The position numbers and the translations under genes were made by a program. A stretch of DNA of 64,000 nt from Diplolepis rosae. Lineage: Eukaryota; Arthropoda; Insecta; Hymenoptera; Diplolepididae. Positions 1 through 10,905 of the stretch are shown in pieces. The notes beneath the pieces are model-generated. The model worked only from the letters and a program-made list of their open reading frames with translations, had not been told where the DNA came from and searched no databases. The stretch spans positions 1,922,001-1,986,000 of the forward strand of contig JAPYXD010000170.1 of NCBI GenBank assembly GCA_030998225.1, in the 5' to 3' direction. Every line of letters begins with the position of its first letter. Within the stretch, counting starts at the first letter, position 1.

Positions 1-779
1 TAAAATGATATTAAAGATGAATCGCGTGTATATGTATTTTATGGTAGAGGTGTATAGGGTGAAAAAGAAAGAAGCAGCGTTTTGGGCCATATATAAAGTA
101 ATCGTTTATTTGCTCCTAAAATAATGTGGAAAAAGCCTTAAAGACAACACTTTCTCATGACATGAACATTTTTACCAATTTCTGCAGGAATCGGGTAGAA
201 AATGACATTCAGAAAGGAATGTCTTTGAGGCATAAAAAACCACCAAAAATTTGAAAAAAGGAAGAAACGTTTTGAACAACATAATTTGGAAAAATGAAAA
301 TTATTTGAGAAAATCGAAGTAACAAATGGAGTGATCGTTAAAAATTGCCAAAGGTAGAAAACGGCGTCAAAAGTGAGTAAACTTATGAAAGAATACAGGA
401 AGAAAATTTTGGAAGATATCAAAAACTATATTATATTATACAATAACGGCGCAACATTCAATAAGACTTTTAAAAATACGACGTACAATAAAATTGAACA
501 ATTGACTTTTTTTAGAAATAATCGCAACTCAATGACGCCATCGAATCACGGATGAAATTCTAATCCGGCTGACGGTTCAGATTTGAACAAAAACAAACGG
601 ATACAAAATAAAATAAATATAAATCTGACCTACAGCTCGGGTTCAAACGAAGTAACAAAGTAGGAACTGAAAAGGAACTAAAAACCGAATGAAACATTGA
701 TTTCAGTATCAAATCTACAACAGTAAACAAAAATAATTTTGGATTTTTTTTCGTACTTTTAAAAAAAACCGAGAAACAT
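1..779. other. AT-rich stretch without a recognised gene
   Basis: Only short random reading frames are present on either strand and no conserved motif was recognised. It lies just beyond the 3-prime end of the hAT-like pseudogene that ends at 780. It may hold that gene's 3-prime UTR or the element terminus, but I could not identify a terminal inverted repeat. Confidence 0.4.
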
Positions 780-1085
780 TTATTCTCTTCCTTTATACAA
801 AGTCAAAAGATTCGCTTTCTTTGGCAGCGGTTCATACAAATTTTTAGACGTCATCTGTGACAACTGATCCTCAGTGAATTGAACGTTTCGAGCAGATTTT
901 TCGTTTTCTTTTGCTGCTGACTTAGCTACAGTTAACGCGCTGATAGATTTATTAGACAAACTGTTACGCTTTTTCGGCGAGATGTCTGGCAACAAAGAAA
1001 ACGTTCTTTCCGCAGGTGCATTGGAGTGTGGCAAGGAACGAATGCATCCTACCACACATCTTAAATGTGGGAACAATTCATTTCT
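780..1085 (-). pseudogene. hAT-like transposase, C-terminal dimerisation fragment
   Basis: The minus strand encodes a ~98-residue peptide with the hAT C-terminal dimerisation signature: FPHLRCVV, then LPHSNAPAERTFSLL, then a basic KKRNSLS segment. In hAT transposases this domain drives dimerisation and completes the catalytic fold. The peptide ends at a natural stop (780). Its upstream continuation is not adjacent: it lies at 5216-5290, on the far side of the foldback element at 1095-5206. The codons spanning 1085-1094 and 5216 join in frame when the insertion and one 9-bp duplication are removed. It is the distal third of the gene whose other pieces are at 5216-5738 and 9827-10104. A domesticated hAT-derived gene rather than a plain transposon copy is possible but unproven. 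Confidence 0.8.
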
Positions 1086-1094
1086 GTCCGCGCC
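1086..1094. repeat. 9-bp target-site duplication, left copy (partner 5207-5215)
   Basis: The nine bases GTCCGCGCC directly precede the inverted repeat starting AGGTGGGTAAAG at 1095. They recur exactly at 5207-5215 right after its complement CTTTACCCACCT. A 9-bp duplication is typical of Mutator-like (MULE) and Drosophila foldback elements. One copy is needed to keep the surrounding hAT-like reading frame open. Confidence 0.9.
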
Positions 1095-4000
1095 AGGTGG
1101 GTAAAGTTAGCAGCGCCATGGCGTCATTTCACAAAATTGGCTAGCCTGTAAATTGAGGGATCATTGAGGGCTAATTTAATGCCCCAAAAGTAAATTTCTG
1201 GCTCTGCATTTTTTAAAAAAAAATGGTGGCGCTGCCAGCTTTACTCAAAGTCAGCAGCGCCACAATGAAAAACGGTCAACAAATTGAGATATTCACTTCT
1301 AGTCTTCACCAGAATTTACGGCTAATTTAGGGCTCTTCATATCCCCTAGGACTGACCTTTGTCCCTTTAACCAGTTAACTGTGATTGACGAGTATACTCG
1401 TCATAAATACATGGAACTCTCCATGGTCGCCACAGTTAACTGGTTAAAATATAAAACGGCTGAAAATGTTACAGCACTCTAACATCAATTTACTTCATAT
1501 TCTATGCTAATACAATTTACAATTTGTTCAATTCTCGCTGCTCGAGCAATTTTCAAGTCTTAAACCTTAAATTAGAAAAAAAGGGTTGGCGCTGCCAGCT
1601 TTACCTGGCAGAGCTGGCAGCGCCACAATGGGAAAACGGTCAACAAATTGAGATATTCACTTCTAGTCTTCACCAGAATTTCCGGCTAATTTAGGGCTCT
1701 TCATATCCCCTAGGACTGACCTTTGCCCCTTTAAAATATAAAAGGGCTCAAAAGGCCACAACACTCAAACATTAATTTACTCAGATACGTAAACCTGACA
1801 GGACCAAAATATGCAATTATGTAATAGTAAATGCCAAAAATTAGGGCTCAATTAATGCCCCAATGCCGAATTTTCAGCTCCTTATTTTTTTAAAAATATG
1901 CATGGCCCTGCCAGGTTTACCGTAAACCTAGCGGTAATGCCGATTTTTGGGCTCTTGTATTTTTCTCAAAAAACCAAATTTTAGGTGAATGTGCTGACTG
2001 CCCGATCAGCTAGCACCTCCAGTGCATAAAAACCTTACAGTTTAAAACACTGACTATTCCCGAATTTTGGGCTATTTTCGGGCCTTTGAAATACCCAAAA
2101 ATCAATTTCGAAAAAACAACCCCTATCACTGACAAGCAACCCTTAATTTTGAAAAATACTTTTTGGGCATAATAAACTACTCCAGAATATCGGGCTATTT
2201 TCCGGCTCTTGAAATACCCAAAAATCAATTTAAAAAAAACAACCCCTATCACTGACAAGCAACCCTTAATGTTGAAAAATACTTTTTAGGCATAATAAAC
2301 TACTCCAGAATATCGGGCTATTTTCGGGCTCCTCAAAAATGTTTCTATCGATTTGTGGGCTCTACCCGTAACATCAAAATGCACCCCTATATGGCCATGT
2401 AGAGACGACTTTGACTAAACAACATCTTTTTGCAAACTTTTTGGTCTAGGGAGACTCTCTGATTTTTGGGCTCTTCGAAAATGTCTATATCGATTTTTGG
2501 GCTCCAACCCTTAACATCAAATTGCATCCCTGCATGGCCATATAGAGATGAATTTGAATAAAAAACATCTTTTTGTGATATGTCATTCATTTTTTTATTT
2601 TTATTTTTGCTACACTTCAGTCACTACTATTACATTATAAATAATATCCATTCATTGCCACTAATAAACATTAGCAGAGAGCGGACAAATTTTGACGCTT
2701 GAGGTTATTGACGTTTTTACTCCCGCTATTATAGAGGGTGCGCATGTAGCTTGACCAATGCATAAAATTTAAACTTTCTGCCGTGAAATTAGTGCCGAAA
2801 CCACGTACTTTCGACTAAGGTATTAATAAAAAAAATTTTATGTCCACCATACTGGATCCGCCATTTTGAATTTGCGAAATCTGACTTCATATTCGTAATC
2901 AGGGACCCCAAAAACCTATAAAAAGAGTTTTCAGTGCACATTTAACCAAATTAAAAATTTTATGTCCGCCATATTGGAACCGCCATTTTTAATTTTTAAA
3001 ATCTGACTTCATATTCGTAATCAGCAACCCCAAAAACTATAGGGTAGTATATTAAATTGAAAATTGAACTATCGTGTTAATTGCGTGACTGAAAGGGTTA
3101 AACAGTCTCCATCTAGACGGATAACTGAAGAGCTCGATCGGTAACAGACTCCAGTAATAAAGTCCTCATATAAAGTTTTCAAAATTAATAATGGTTCTGG
3201 CTTCATATTTTTGTTATTAAGAATTATTTTGGACATCTTTTAAAGAAATTTTCCCTGTCGGTTTAATTGCAATTTACTAAAATTTTTGTTCGTGTCATCC
3301 TGTGTTTTATATATTTTGATGTTAAGGGATGATGCCAAAAAATCAGAGAGTATTCCTAGACCAAAAAGTTTGCAAAAAGATGTTTTTTAGTCAAAGTCGT
3401 CTCTATATGGCCATACAAGGGTGCATTTTGATGTTAAGGGTTGAAGCCCAAAAATCGATATAGACATATATGAAGAGCCCAAAAATCAGAGAGTCTCTCT
3501 AGACCTTAAATTATAAAAAAAGATTAATTTTATTCGAAGTTGTCTCTACATGGCCATGCAGGGATGCAATTTGATGTTAGGGGTAGAGCCCAAAAATCGA
3601 TATAGACATTTTTGAAAAGCCCAAAAATCAGAGAGTCTCCCTAGACCTTAAAGTTTAAAAAAAGATTAATTTTATTCGAAGTTGTCTCTACATGGCCATG
3701 CAGGGATGCAATTTGATGTTAGGGGTAGAGCCCAAAAATCGATATAGACATTTTCGAAGAGCCCGAAAATAGCCCGATATTCTGGAGTAGTTTATTATGC
3801 CTAAAAAGTATTTTTCAAAATTAAGGGTTGCTTGTCAGTGATAGGGGTTGTTTTTTTTAAATTGATTTTTGGGTATTTCAAGAGCCCGAAAATAGCCCGA
3901 AATTCTGGAGTAGTTTATTATGCCCAAAAAGTATTTTTCAAAATTAAGGGTTGCTTGTCAGTGATAGGGGTTGTTTTTTCGAAATTGACTTTTGGGTATT

Positions 4001-5206
4001 TCAAAGGCCCGAAAATAGCCCGAATTCGGGAATAGTCAGTGTATTAAACTGTAAGTTTTTTATGCACTGGAGGTGTTAGCTGATCGGGCAGTCAGCACAT
4101 CCACCTAAAATTTGGTTTTTGGAGAAAAATACAAGAGCCCAAAAATCGGCATTACCGCTATCTTTACGGTAAACCTGGCAGGACCATGCATATTTTAAAA
4201 AAAATAAGGAGCCACAAAGTTCGGTAGTGGTTTAATAATTGCGCCTTTAATTATAGGAATAAAAAATATTTAAAAAGTTTATTTTTTGACATCTAGCCTA
4301 TAGGAGCCCTTTAACCCCTTGAAAGGGGTTATAGGTACGGGGTTGAAAGTTGTGGATACTTTGATCCCTAATTAAGCCCGAACTATTTTGTCAAGAGGAA
4401 AATTTCGTAAAAGCTGGTTTTGAATGATTTCCAGAGTGGCGCTGCTAGCTTTACGGTAAACCTGGCAGGACCATGCATATTTTTTACAAAAAGAGTAGCT
4501 GAAAATTCGGCATTGGGGCATTAATTGAGCCCTAATTTTTGGCATTTACTATCACATAATTGCATATTTTGGTCCTGTCAGGTTTAAGTATCTAAGTAAA
4601 TTAATGTTAGAGTGCTGTGGCCTTTTGAGCCCTTTTATGTTTTAAAGGGACACAGGTCAGTCCTATGGGATATGAAGAGCCCTAAATTAGCCGGAAATTC
4701 TGGTAAAGACTAGAAGTGAATATCTCAATTTGTTGACCGTTTTCCCATTGTGGCGCTGCCAGCTCTGCCAGGTAAAGCTGACAGCGCCAACCCTTTTTTT
4801 CAAATTTAAGGTTTAAAGTTTAAAAATTGCTCGAGCAGCGAGAATTGGACAAATTGTAAATTGTATTAACACAGAATATGAAGTAAATTGATGTATGAGT
4901 GTTGTGAACTTTTAAGCCCTTTTATATCTTTTAAAGGGACAAAGGTCAGCCCTAGGGAATATGAAGAGCCCTAAATTAGCCGGAAATTCTGGTGATGACT
5001 AGAAGTGAATATCTCAATTTGTTGACCGTTTTTCATTGTGGCGCTGCTGACTTTGAGTAAAGCTGGCAGCGCCACCAGTTTTTAAAATAAAAATGCAGAG
5101 TCGGAAATTTACTTTTGGGGCATTAAATTAGCCCTAAATGAGCCCTTAATTATAGGCTAGCCAATATTGTGAAATGACGTCATGGCGCTGCTTACTTTAC
5201 CCACCT
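1095..5206. mobile_element. Foldback (MULE-like, non-autonomous) element, 4,112 bp
   Basis: The two halves are inverted copies: the left arm (1095 to ~2590) reads as the complement of the right arm (~3310 to 5206), starting with AGGTGGGTAAAG and its complement. The arms contain tandem subrepeats. A ~142-bp unit recurs around 3430, 3573 and 3715. A ~122-bp unit recurs around 3780 and 3902. Both are mirrored on the left at 2040-2580. GC-rich GGCGCTGCCAGC blocks recur inside each arm. The central ~700 bp carries two ~122-bp repeats (from about 2850 and 2970) and no transposase. With the 9-bp duplication this matches the architecture of Drosophila FB elements. Peptides readable in the arms are chance frames of the repeats. 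Confidence 0.88.
1367..1447. mobile_element. 73-bp TTAA-flanked micro-MITE (piggyBac-type)
   Basis: Within the left foldback arm a 73-bp segment (1371-1443) starts CCAGTTAACTGTG and ends CACAGTTAACTGG. It is flanked on both sides by TTAA (1367-1370 and 1444-1447). The opposite arm (near 4930) and the second left-arm repeat (near 1732) lack the segment and carry the uninterrupted site, so the empty site is visible. Insertion at TTAA is the hallmark of piggyBac transposases, which would have to act in trans. Confidence 0.75.
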
Positions 5207-5215
5207 GTCCGCGCC
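5207..5215. repeat. 9-bp target-site duplication, right copy
   Basis: GTCCGCGCC, identical to 1086-1094, abuts the right end of the foldback element. Confidence 0.9.
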
Positions 5216-5738
5216 TCGGTGTGAAAGAACCGTTTTCCACATTGCATCAAAACTGAGACTGTTTAATTTGGGCTGAGAATGAAACTTCATTTAAAGATGA
5301 CGCCATTCCTTAAATAAAGCAACTTCATTGAATTCTCCAAACTTGGAAGCAAAATATTTAACCTCATCGAAACTGATTTTTCTATCATCGTCGATCAAAG
5401 CTCGGTCTACACTGAAAACAACTAAGCGACTGTAAAATTCATCATGGATGTAATATAATCTTTCTAATATAATACGGCGTGTTAGTATCGCATCCCAACT
5501 GAACGAATTCAACCTCGCGGGTTTTCAAACGAATATTGAAGGAATTTTCAGACTCATAAATGACTTCCGCCGATAAGTCATCCAGAGTTTTCAAGCCTGT
5601 TTCTTTACATTTTTGCACGTGATCGGGCATTTCAGCATGACGAACAACATTACCAACACCACATACGCAAGACCTTTCAACTTGACATAAAGTGCAACGA
5701 AACTTGATTTCGTCCTCAGGCACCGCTTGCAACCAAGA
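5216..5738 (-). pseudogene. hAT-like transposase, middle fragment with zinc finger
   Basis: Reading down the minus strand: a second BED-like zinc finger (CTLCQVERSC, then histidines in VRHAEMPDHVQKC), a short linker ending NIRLKTREVEF, and a frame change near 5470-5512. It continues as DEVKYFASKFG and FNEVALFKEWRHL, then an in-frame TAA at about 5288, then the stretch leading into the C-terminal fragment at 1085. The usual ~300-residue hAT catalytic core between the fingers and the C-terminus is absent, so the gene has an internal deletion as well as a frameshift and a stop. The 5-prime end at 5738 is the junction with the insertion at 5739-9826. Confidence 0.75.
5734..5738. repeat. 5-bp target-site duplication CAAGA, left copy (partner 9827-9831)
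   Basis: CAAGA immediately precedes the terminal repeat CAGGGTTGCCACAAG. The same five bases follow its complement at 9827. Removing 5739-9831 restores the codons of the interrupted gene across the junction. Confidence 0.85.
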
Positions 5739-5965
5739 CAGGGTTGCCACAAGTCAGGGAAGTCAGGGAAAAGTCAGGGAATTTAAGGTTTAGTCAGGGA
5801 ATCGCTGTGGCCAGATCATGCGTTACTGCGTTTCACTGTGCTGCGGTCAGTTCTTCCAACTCTTCTTCCTTCTTGCTCGGTTAACTCGCCGCAGCAGACA
5901 CAGGCTAGCAAAAGTGTTCTCAGATCGTGGAACTTTTCGGCCCCCACTACTGACTGAAATATGTA

Positions 5966-7770
5966 ACATTTTTTATGAAATGTCGTTTTCGAATCCCAAG
6001 TGCGAATAAAAGGTATCATTGTTTATAAAGAAATCATGCCTGAATTTGGATACGAAATTACATCATGAGATTTTTCTGCTATAAAGTAAAGTTGAAGACT
6101 GTTTCGTTTGAATAAAATGCTTTGAAACAAATTTTGTTTAAATAATAGTTTTGTCGATAAATATTACGGAAATGCCTGTTAAAATCAACATTTTGAAGAA
6201 AATTGCTTATTTTATTAATTGTATACGATGTTGATGTTAATAATTGGCTTTAGGGTCCAGAAATGATAACTCAGGAAGTTACATACTTTCAAACGTTTTA
6301 CTTGCATTTTGGTAATGATTATCAGCAAATTTATTATACTTTCCAAAAAGCGGTGAATTGTATTAAAATATCTACTAAATTTGCAAAAATTTTGTGCTAT
6401 AACTATTTAAAATTGTTGAATCGGTAAAATTATGTATGTTTTTCCCGACTCCGCGCGAAAAAAGCGCAAAAGGCACGCCAATTCATTATTTATGGAATAT
6501 TTAATTTAAATTTAAATTATTTAATAATAACTTAAATTATTTGATTTCATATATTTTGAAAAATATTTGCCCAAAAAAATACCTGAAAAATTTTGTTAAA
6601 TTTTTAGAATGATCACTTGAAATATGATTTTGCATTAACATTTGAAAGTCAATAAATGTTAATAATTAAAAAAAAATATATCGATTTAAACTTTATGTAG
6701 CTTTTAAATCTAATATTGTAATTTAAAAATTATGCACAAAATTGTGTTTTACAATAAATATGAGGTTAAGTTTAAAATAAATATTGTGTTTTTGTTGTAT
6801 ATGCAGAGACTCTTAATTTGAAAATCAAAAACTCTATAGAAAGGAAAAAAATAAGCTTTTTAGGAAATGTATTGAAGTATTAAAGAGCTAGGTATTTTTT
6901 GCTCAAAATTTTCGAAATGATAAAGACGATAAAAACGGACGTAGATAGACTACTGCGGTTTCGAAATTAAAAAAAGTTAAATTAAAAAAAAAATATGTAT
7001 CGGAAAATTTCGTTTCATTGTCAAAACCAAAAGTAGTCTATCTATGTCCGTTTCTATCTTCTTTACCATTTCCAAAATTTTGAAAACAAAAGTTGATGCA
7101 TGTGCATGTATACATATTTTCTGTACGTTTCCCTTAGTATCGAGTGAAATCTATCAGATACGAAAAAAATCAAGTTTGGTAGATTTCACTGGAAGTTAAG
7201 TGGACTGTACAAAAAAACTGTTAATTGGACCAGATTTCTGGTAATATATCTACTCAAAATTCAATTTGTAAAAATAAGTACTGAACTTTCTGTAAATTTT
7301 ACTAAACTTTTTTCTGCGTGTGCAACTTATAAATTCGCTAAGGAATGCCTGTTAAACTAATAAAATAAGAAATTTGCTTCAAAATGTTAATTTTAACAGG
7401 GATTTCCGTACTGTTTATAGATAAAACTATCATTCAAAAAAGTGCGTTAAATAATTAATAATTTTGCTTCATACCAAAGAAATTTCAGTTTTATTTTGTA
7501 TGCATATTTAAATATAGTGTATATGTATATATTTTTAAAATATTTTAACCCTTTATTTACACTAATATATTGACAAAATATAATAGAATATATATTATAA
7601 AATTTGTTTCAAAGCACTTTATTTGAACGAAATATTCTTCAACTTTCCTTCACAGCACAGAAATCTTATGATGTAATTTCGTATCCAAATTTAGGCATGA
7701 TTTCTTTTCAAACAATGAAACCTTTTATTCGCAATTGGGATTCGAAAACGACATTTCATAAAAAATGTTA
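5966..7770. repeat. Imperfect long inverted repeat inside the hAT-like element
   Basis: About 235 bp at 5966-6200 is complementary, with scattered mismatches and gaps, to 7370-7770. For example, GACATTTCATAAAAAATGTT near 7750 is mirrored near 5970. The intervening DNA is AT-rich and contains the palindromic MITE at 6905. No coding capacity is evident. Confidence 0.65.
6905..7085. mobile_element. Palindromic MITE, copy 1
   Basis: The left half carries ACGGACGTAGATAGACTAC and the right half its near-complement (GTAGTCTATCTATGTCCGT), bounded by GAAATGATAAAGAC and its complement. Related palindromes occur at 11930-12110 and, as a half copy, at 58375-58440, so it is a dispersed family. Confidence 0.7.
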
Positions 7771-7920
7771 CAAATTTCAAAAACTTTTAAAAATATTTTA
7801 TTGGAATTTAATGTTTTTTCATGTTGCTTTCTATCAAAAAAATCTTATTGTCTAATTTTGTGTGTAAATTTAAATACAATTTATGTTTTTTATATTTATA
7901 ACGTTTTAATATAAAGTATT

Positions 7921-8185
7921 TTAGGGGCCGTTCACATAATACGTCACGCGATTTTTAGCTATTTTTTACCCCCCCCCCCCCCTCGATGTCACGTCACACC
8001 TCTTAATTTTATAAAAAAATTTTCGTTAACGCGTACAAAATCCAGTAAAAAATTTCGTGGGTACACATTTAATGTGTGACGTAACGCAGAGGGCAGACCC
8101 CCCTCCCAACATGTCACACCACGTCACAATTTGCAGACCCCCCCGGCCCATAAACTCTGTGACGTATTATGTGAACGCTCCCTTA
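7921..8185. mobile_element. PIF/Harbinger-like MITE, 259 bp, TTA duplication
   Basis: GGGGCCGTTCACATAATACG begins at 7924. The complementary end (CGTATTATGTGAACGCTCCC) finishes at 8182. TTA lies on both sides, as expected for PIF/Harbinger insertion. Inside there is a run of about 14 C residues (around 7970-7982) and CGTCAC-rich segments but no reading frame. The transposase must come from elsewhere. Confidence 0.75.
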
Positions 8186-8254
8186 GGCATAATTTTTTAT
8201 TTGAAATAGTTTATTTACAATGCTAAAAAATATATAAATCTATATTTTGTTTTG

Positions 8255-8450
8255 AAGCTTTTAACTTTTATTGAACTACACATTTTACTGAACATTTTTT
8301 TTCTCAAGTGTTTAAATCATCCTAAAATTCGAAAAAAATCTTTTAGATATTCATTTTAGGTGAAGGTTTTTTAAAATATCTTAAAAAGGAGGGTAATTTC
8401 TTAAATTATCTATTTAGTAATTTTAAATATGCCGTCTGCTTCGCGCCACG
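8255..8450 (+). repeat. AT-rich dispersed repeat ending in GTCTGCTTCGCGC, copy 1
   Basis: This stretch is similar to 14455-14643 and 63200-63382. All three share, in order, a TTTATTGA-like block, CATTTTAGGTGAA-like block, and a GC-rich terminus CCGTCTGCTTCGCGCC, in the same orientation. Similarity stops just after the terminus. This suggests the 3-prime end of a dispersed element of unknown class. Confidence 0.55.
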
Positions 8451-8620
8451 TTTGAACGAAGTTTGATTGCGTGCAGATCCACACGGGTCAGTGGTGGAGG
8501 CCGAAAACGTCCACGTTCTGTGTATACTCGCGTGGTTTCACATTCTTACGGCTAAGTGACAGTAAGTGCTCCTCTTGCTAGGCAAACATGGTTTGGCCTT
8601 TGCTTCTGGACTAGTGATGT
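8450..8620. repeat. Fragment of a dispersed repeat (CGGCCTCCACCACTGAC family)
   Basis: The minus strand here carries a GTGGACGTTTTCGGCCTCCA-like segment followed by the complement of GATCCACACGGGTCAG. Near-identical blocks occur at 5926-5953 and at 62014-62055. These are probably pieces of one repeat family. No coding potential was recognised. Confidence 0.45.
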
Positions 8621-9260
8621 GCCGATACCGCCATTTTTTGGTCACTGGTAATTTCTTACCGTAATTCGGTAAATCGGCAGCAAAACTGGTAATTCGTTAT
8701 TTACTCTGTTATTGGCGAAAATTTTTGAAGGATGACGTTCTGGAATACTTTTTTTCAAAAGAAAAGTAGCTATAAAAAGAATAAATATCTGTAAAGTAAT
8801 TTGGAAATAAGAACAACGAAACTTTATTATTTTATTCTGTCAAATTGATATTGCAGAACAAGCATGTATAAACTAATTATGAAATGATAACTTTAAAAAA
8901 AAAATAATATTACATAAACTTTTATTGTAACTTATATCGGACATTCCTTTGCAAATCGTACGGATTTCAAAAAAAAAAGATTGTTCACATTTTTAAGTCT
9001 TAAATTTTATTCTGTGGCATCTTTTTATTAATTTAATCGACACATATATCAGGATTTTCAAAAGAAAATTTTTTTTTGAGAGATATATTAATTTAAACTT
9101 TTGATAAAATTGGACAAAATGCTAAAGTCTCTTGTGCTTAAAATTCATTATCTCCGGTTGAAATAATTAAATCGATTTCGGGTTTGTTTCATTTTTTAGC
9201 TTATTACGTTAGGTTTCAGATAAATATTTTTATAATTTTTATTTTGTTAATTAACTACAG

Positions 9261-9481
9261 ATATTAGTAGTTTAATTGTTTAAAAAATTTTCGCATGTTT
9301 GCCCCCTCAGTGAAAAAATGTGGAAAAAGAAGTATCATATGCGCTATGTCACAATGTAACTAGCGCATATTTAATAAAAGTGGAGACTCAATTAGATCGG
9401 AAGATATTAAATATTTTTTCACATTTTTTCACTGAGGGGTCAAACATGCGAAAATTGTTTAAACAATGAAACTACTAATAT
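9261..9481. mobile_element. Hairpin MITE, 221 bp
   Basis: The ends ATATTAGTAGTTTAATTGTT and the complementary tail finishing at 9481 pair over about 60 bases, including a shared TTCGCATGTTTG and CCCCTCAGTGAAAAAATGTG block. The loop is about 100 bp. No gene is present. Confidence 0.65.
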
Positions 9482-9826
9482 GTAAGATTGATCTCTTTAA
9501 GTTGACCCCGCTGTGATTGATATAACCAAAAAGTTATAAATTTCCTATGATGCCATTTTTTATGTTTAACGTTCGATAGCAACATGCAAGTTATGGCATA
9601 CCAGTTCGTTTCCTTTTAAGTTTTGATAAGAAATGAATAAATAAAAATACGTTGTTTCTATCTTACCTTCTCTTATTTAACATCCTCTCTGTTGAAAAAT
9701 AACAGGGAAAAACACGCAAATATTCTATTATAGGAATATAGTTCCACCGAGATGAGTCCTCTTACAATAGATTTTGGTCAGGGAAAAGTCAGGGAAATTA
9801 GGATACTGAAACTTGTGGCAACCCTG

Positions 9827-10104
9827 CAAGAGTCAAACCGGACATCTTGCAACCACTTGAGTGAGAATTTTTGAGATTTGTTATCTTTACCTTCGTTATG
9901 GTTCAAATTTTTCTGATGAGTTTTTGACTCTACGTGACTTGGAAACCTCTGCATGCTTACAGCCAGTAATTCTTGATTGCAAATGGTGCAGAGAACCTTT
10001 TTTCCATTATCATGGACTTCTTGGAGGAAGGGATATCCCTTCATCAAGGATGTAATTAATCGCCTCTGCTTCTTCGCTGGACCTGCGTTGTCTCCTGTCG
10101 ACAT
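9827..10104 (-). pseudogene. hAT-like transposase, N-terminal fragment with zinc finger
   Basis: The minus strand starts at ATG 10104 (MSTGDNAGPAKKQRR). It runs through a basic segment and a first zinc finger (CTICNQELLAV, then HVESKTHQK), and ends KWLQDVRFDS at the insertion boundary. Joined to 5738 with one CAAGA copy, the frame continues as WLQAVPEDEIKFRC into the second finger. The paired C2H2/BED-like fingers are the DNA-binding part of this protein class. The start codon is the first ATG of the open frame. It is the proximal third of the gene whose remainder is at 5216-5738 and 780-1085. Confidence 0.75.
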
Positions 10105-10670
10105 TTTGGATCAATTCACCAGTTGGTTTGAACCAGTTGACTTTTCGAGATGTTTTGGCTATATATATAATCACAATACACAGATCGCTTTTTTCACAAA
10201 TAGGTTTTGAAAAAATAAGAAATCTTGGTTGGCAGTTGCGTTTTTTGCTTTTATCGAATTTCTTTGTTTACAAGCCTTTCATCAAGCAAAATTACGCATC
10301 AACTTTCAACATCCTTCATTGCGATCCACTGAAATTGGCAGAAAAATCAAAACCCTGCCGACGAATTTTTCAGGATCGATCGAGTCAAAGATGCACTTAA
10401 ATCCAAAAATTGGTCCATCTACCTCTTTCGGAGTTTTTCTTTTTCTCTTTTTTATTAAAAATTGGAAAACAAATTTTTTTACAAATTGCAAGGGACTTGT
10501 TCACGATAAGAAGTAAAGAATAGAGAAAAATTAATATTTTCGGATTTAAATGGAAAAGTGAGAAATTTTACTTTTTTCGAATGTGCTAATTTTATATCGG
10601 GAGAAGTGCTCAACGAGAGAATAGGTTTATCCCCGAAACCAATTCTTTTCTCTTCACAAGAAGGTTTTTA
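10105..10670. other. Non-coding stretch upstream of the hAT-like gene
   Basis: This lies 5-prime of the minus-strand ATG at 10104. Several overlapping short frames occur on both strands but none resembles a protein family. It may contain the promoter or 5-prime UTR of the interrupted gene. I see no identifiable motif. Confidence 0.35.
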
Positions 10671-10671
10671 C

Positions 10672-10905
10672 TTGTGTTGTATTCCGCGCAGGCGAACATA
10701 TTTTACATTTTTTAAATTCCTTCTAATCCGAGCAGTAAAAATACTTCTCATAGTTATTTTCATTGTGTTGTATTCCGTGCAGGCGAATATAATTATAGAA
10801 ATTCCTTTTAATCTGGGCAGTACACACCTCTCAGTTATTTGGAATTCCATACTCACTTGTTGTATGTTCGATTAATTCAATTTCTTTTAATGTGGCCATA
10901 ACATA
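10672..10905. repeat. Degenerate ~95-bp tandem repeat, about 2.5 units
   Basis: TGTGTTGTATTCCGCGCAGG (10674) recurs as TGTGTTGTATTCCGTGCAGG near 10768 and more loosely near 10857. The following blocks (AATTCCTTTTAATC-like, then GCAGTA, then TTCATTTT-like) recur with the same spacing. The open frame across it is a by-product of the repeat. Confidence 0.5.

Larger units (their letters stand above)
5739..9826. mobile_element. hAT-like non-autonomous element, 4.09 kb, 5-bp TSD
   Basis: The ends are inverted: CAGGGTTGCCACAAGT at 5739 and ACTTGTGGCAACCCTG ending at 9826. Each is followed inward by repeated GTCAGGGAAAAGTCAGGGAA-type motifs, common in subterminal regions of insect hAT elements. The flanking duplication is 5 bp, as reported for the hAT5 branch rather than the usual 8 bp. 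No transposase reading frame is present. The interior is AT-rich and holds an imperfect inverted repeat (~5966-7770), a palindromic MITE (6905-7085), a Harbinger MITE (7924-8182) and another hairpin MITE (9261-9481). The superfamily assignment is inference from the ends. Confidence 0.75.

Noticed and set aside
2010..4035. Matching peptides from 2010-2258 (minus) and 3832-4035 (plus)
   Set aside because: They come from the tandem subrepeats in the two complementary arms of the foldback element, not from a gene.
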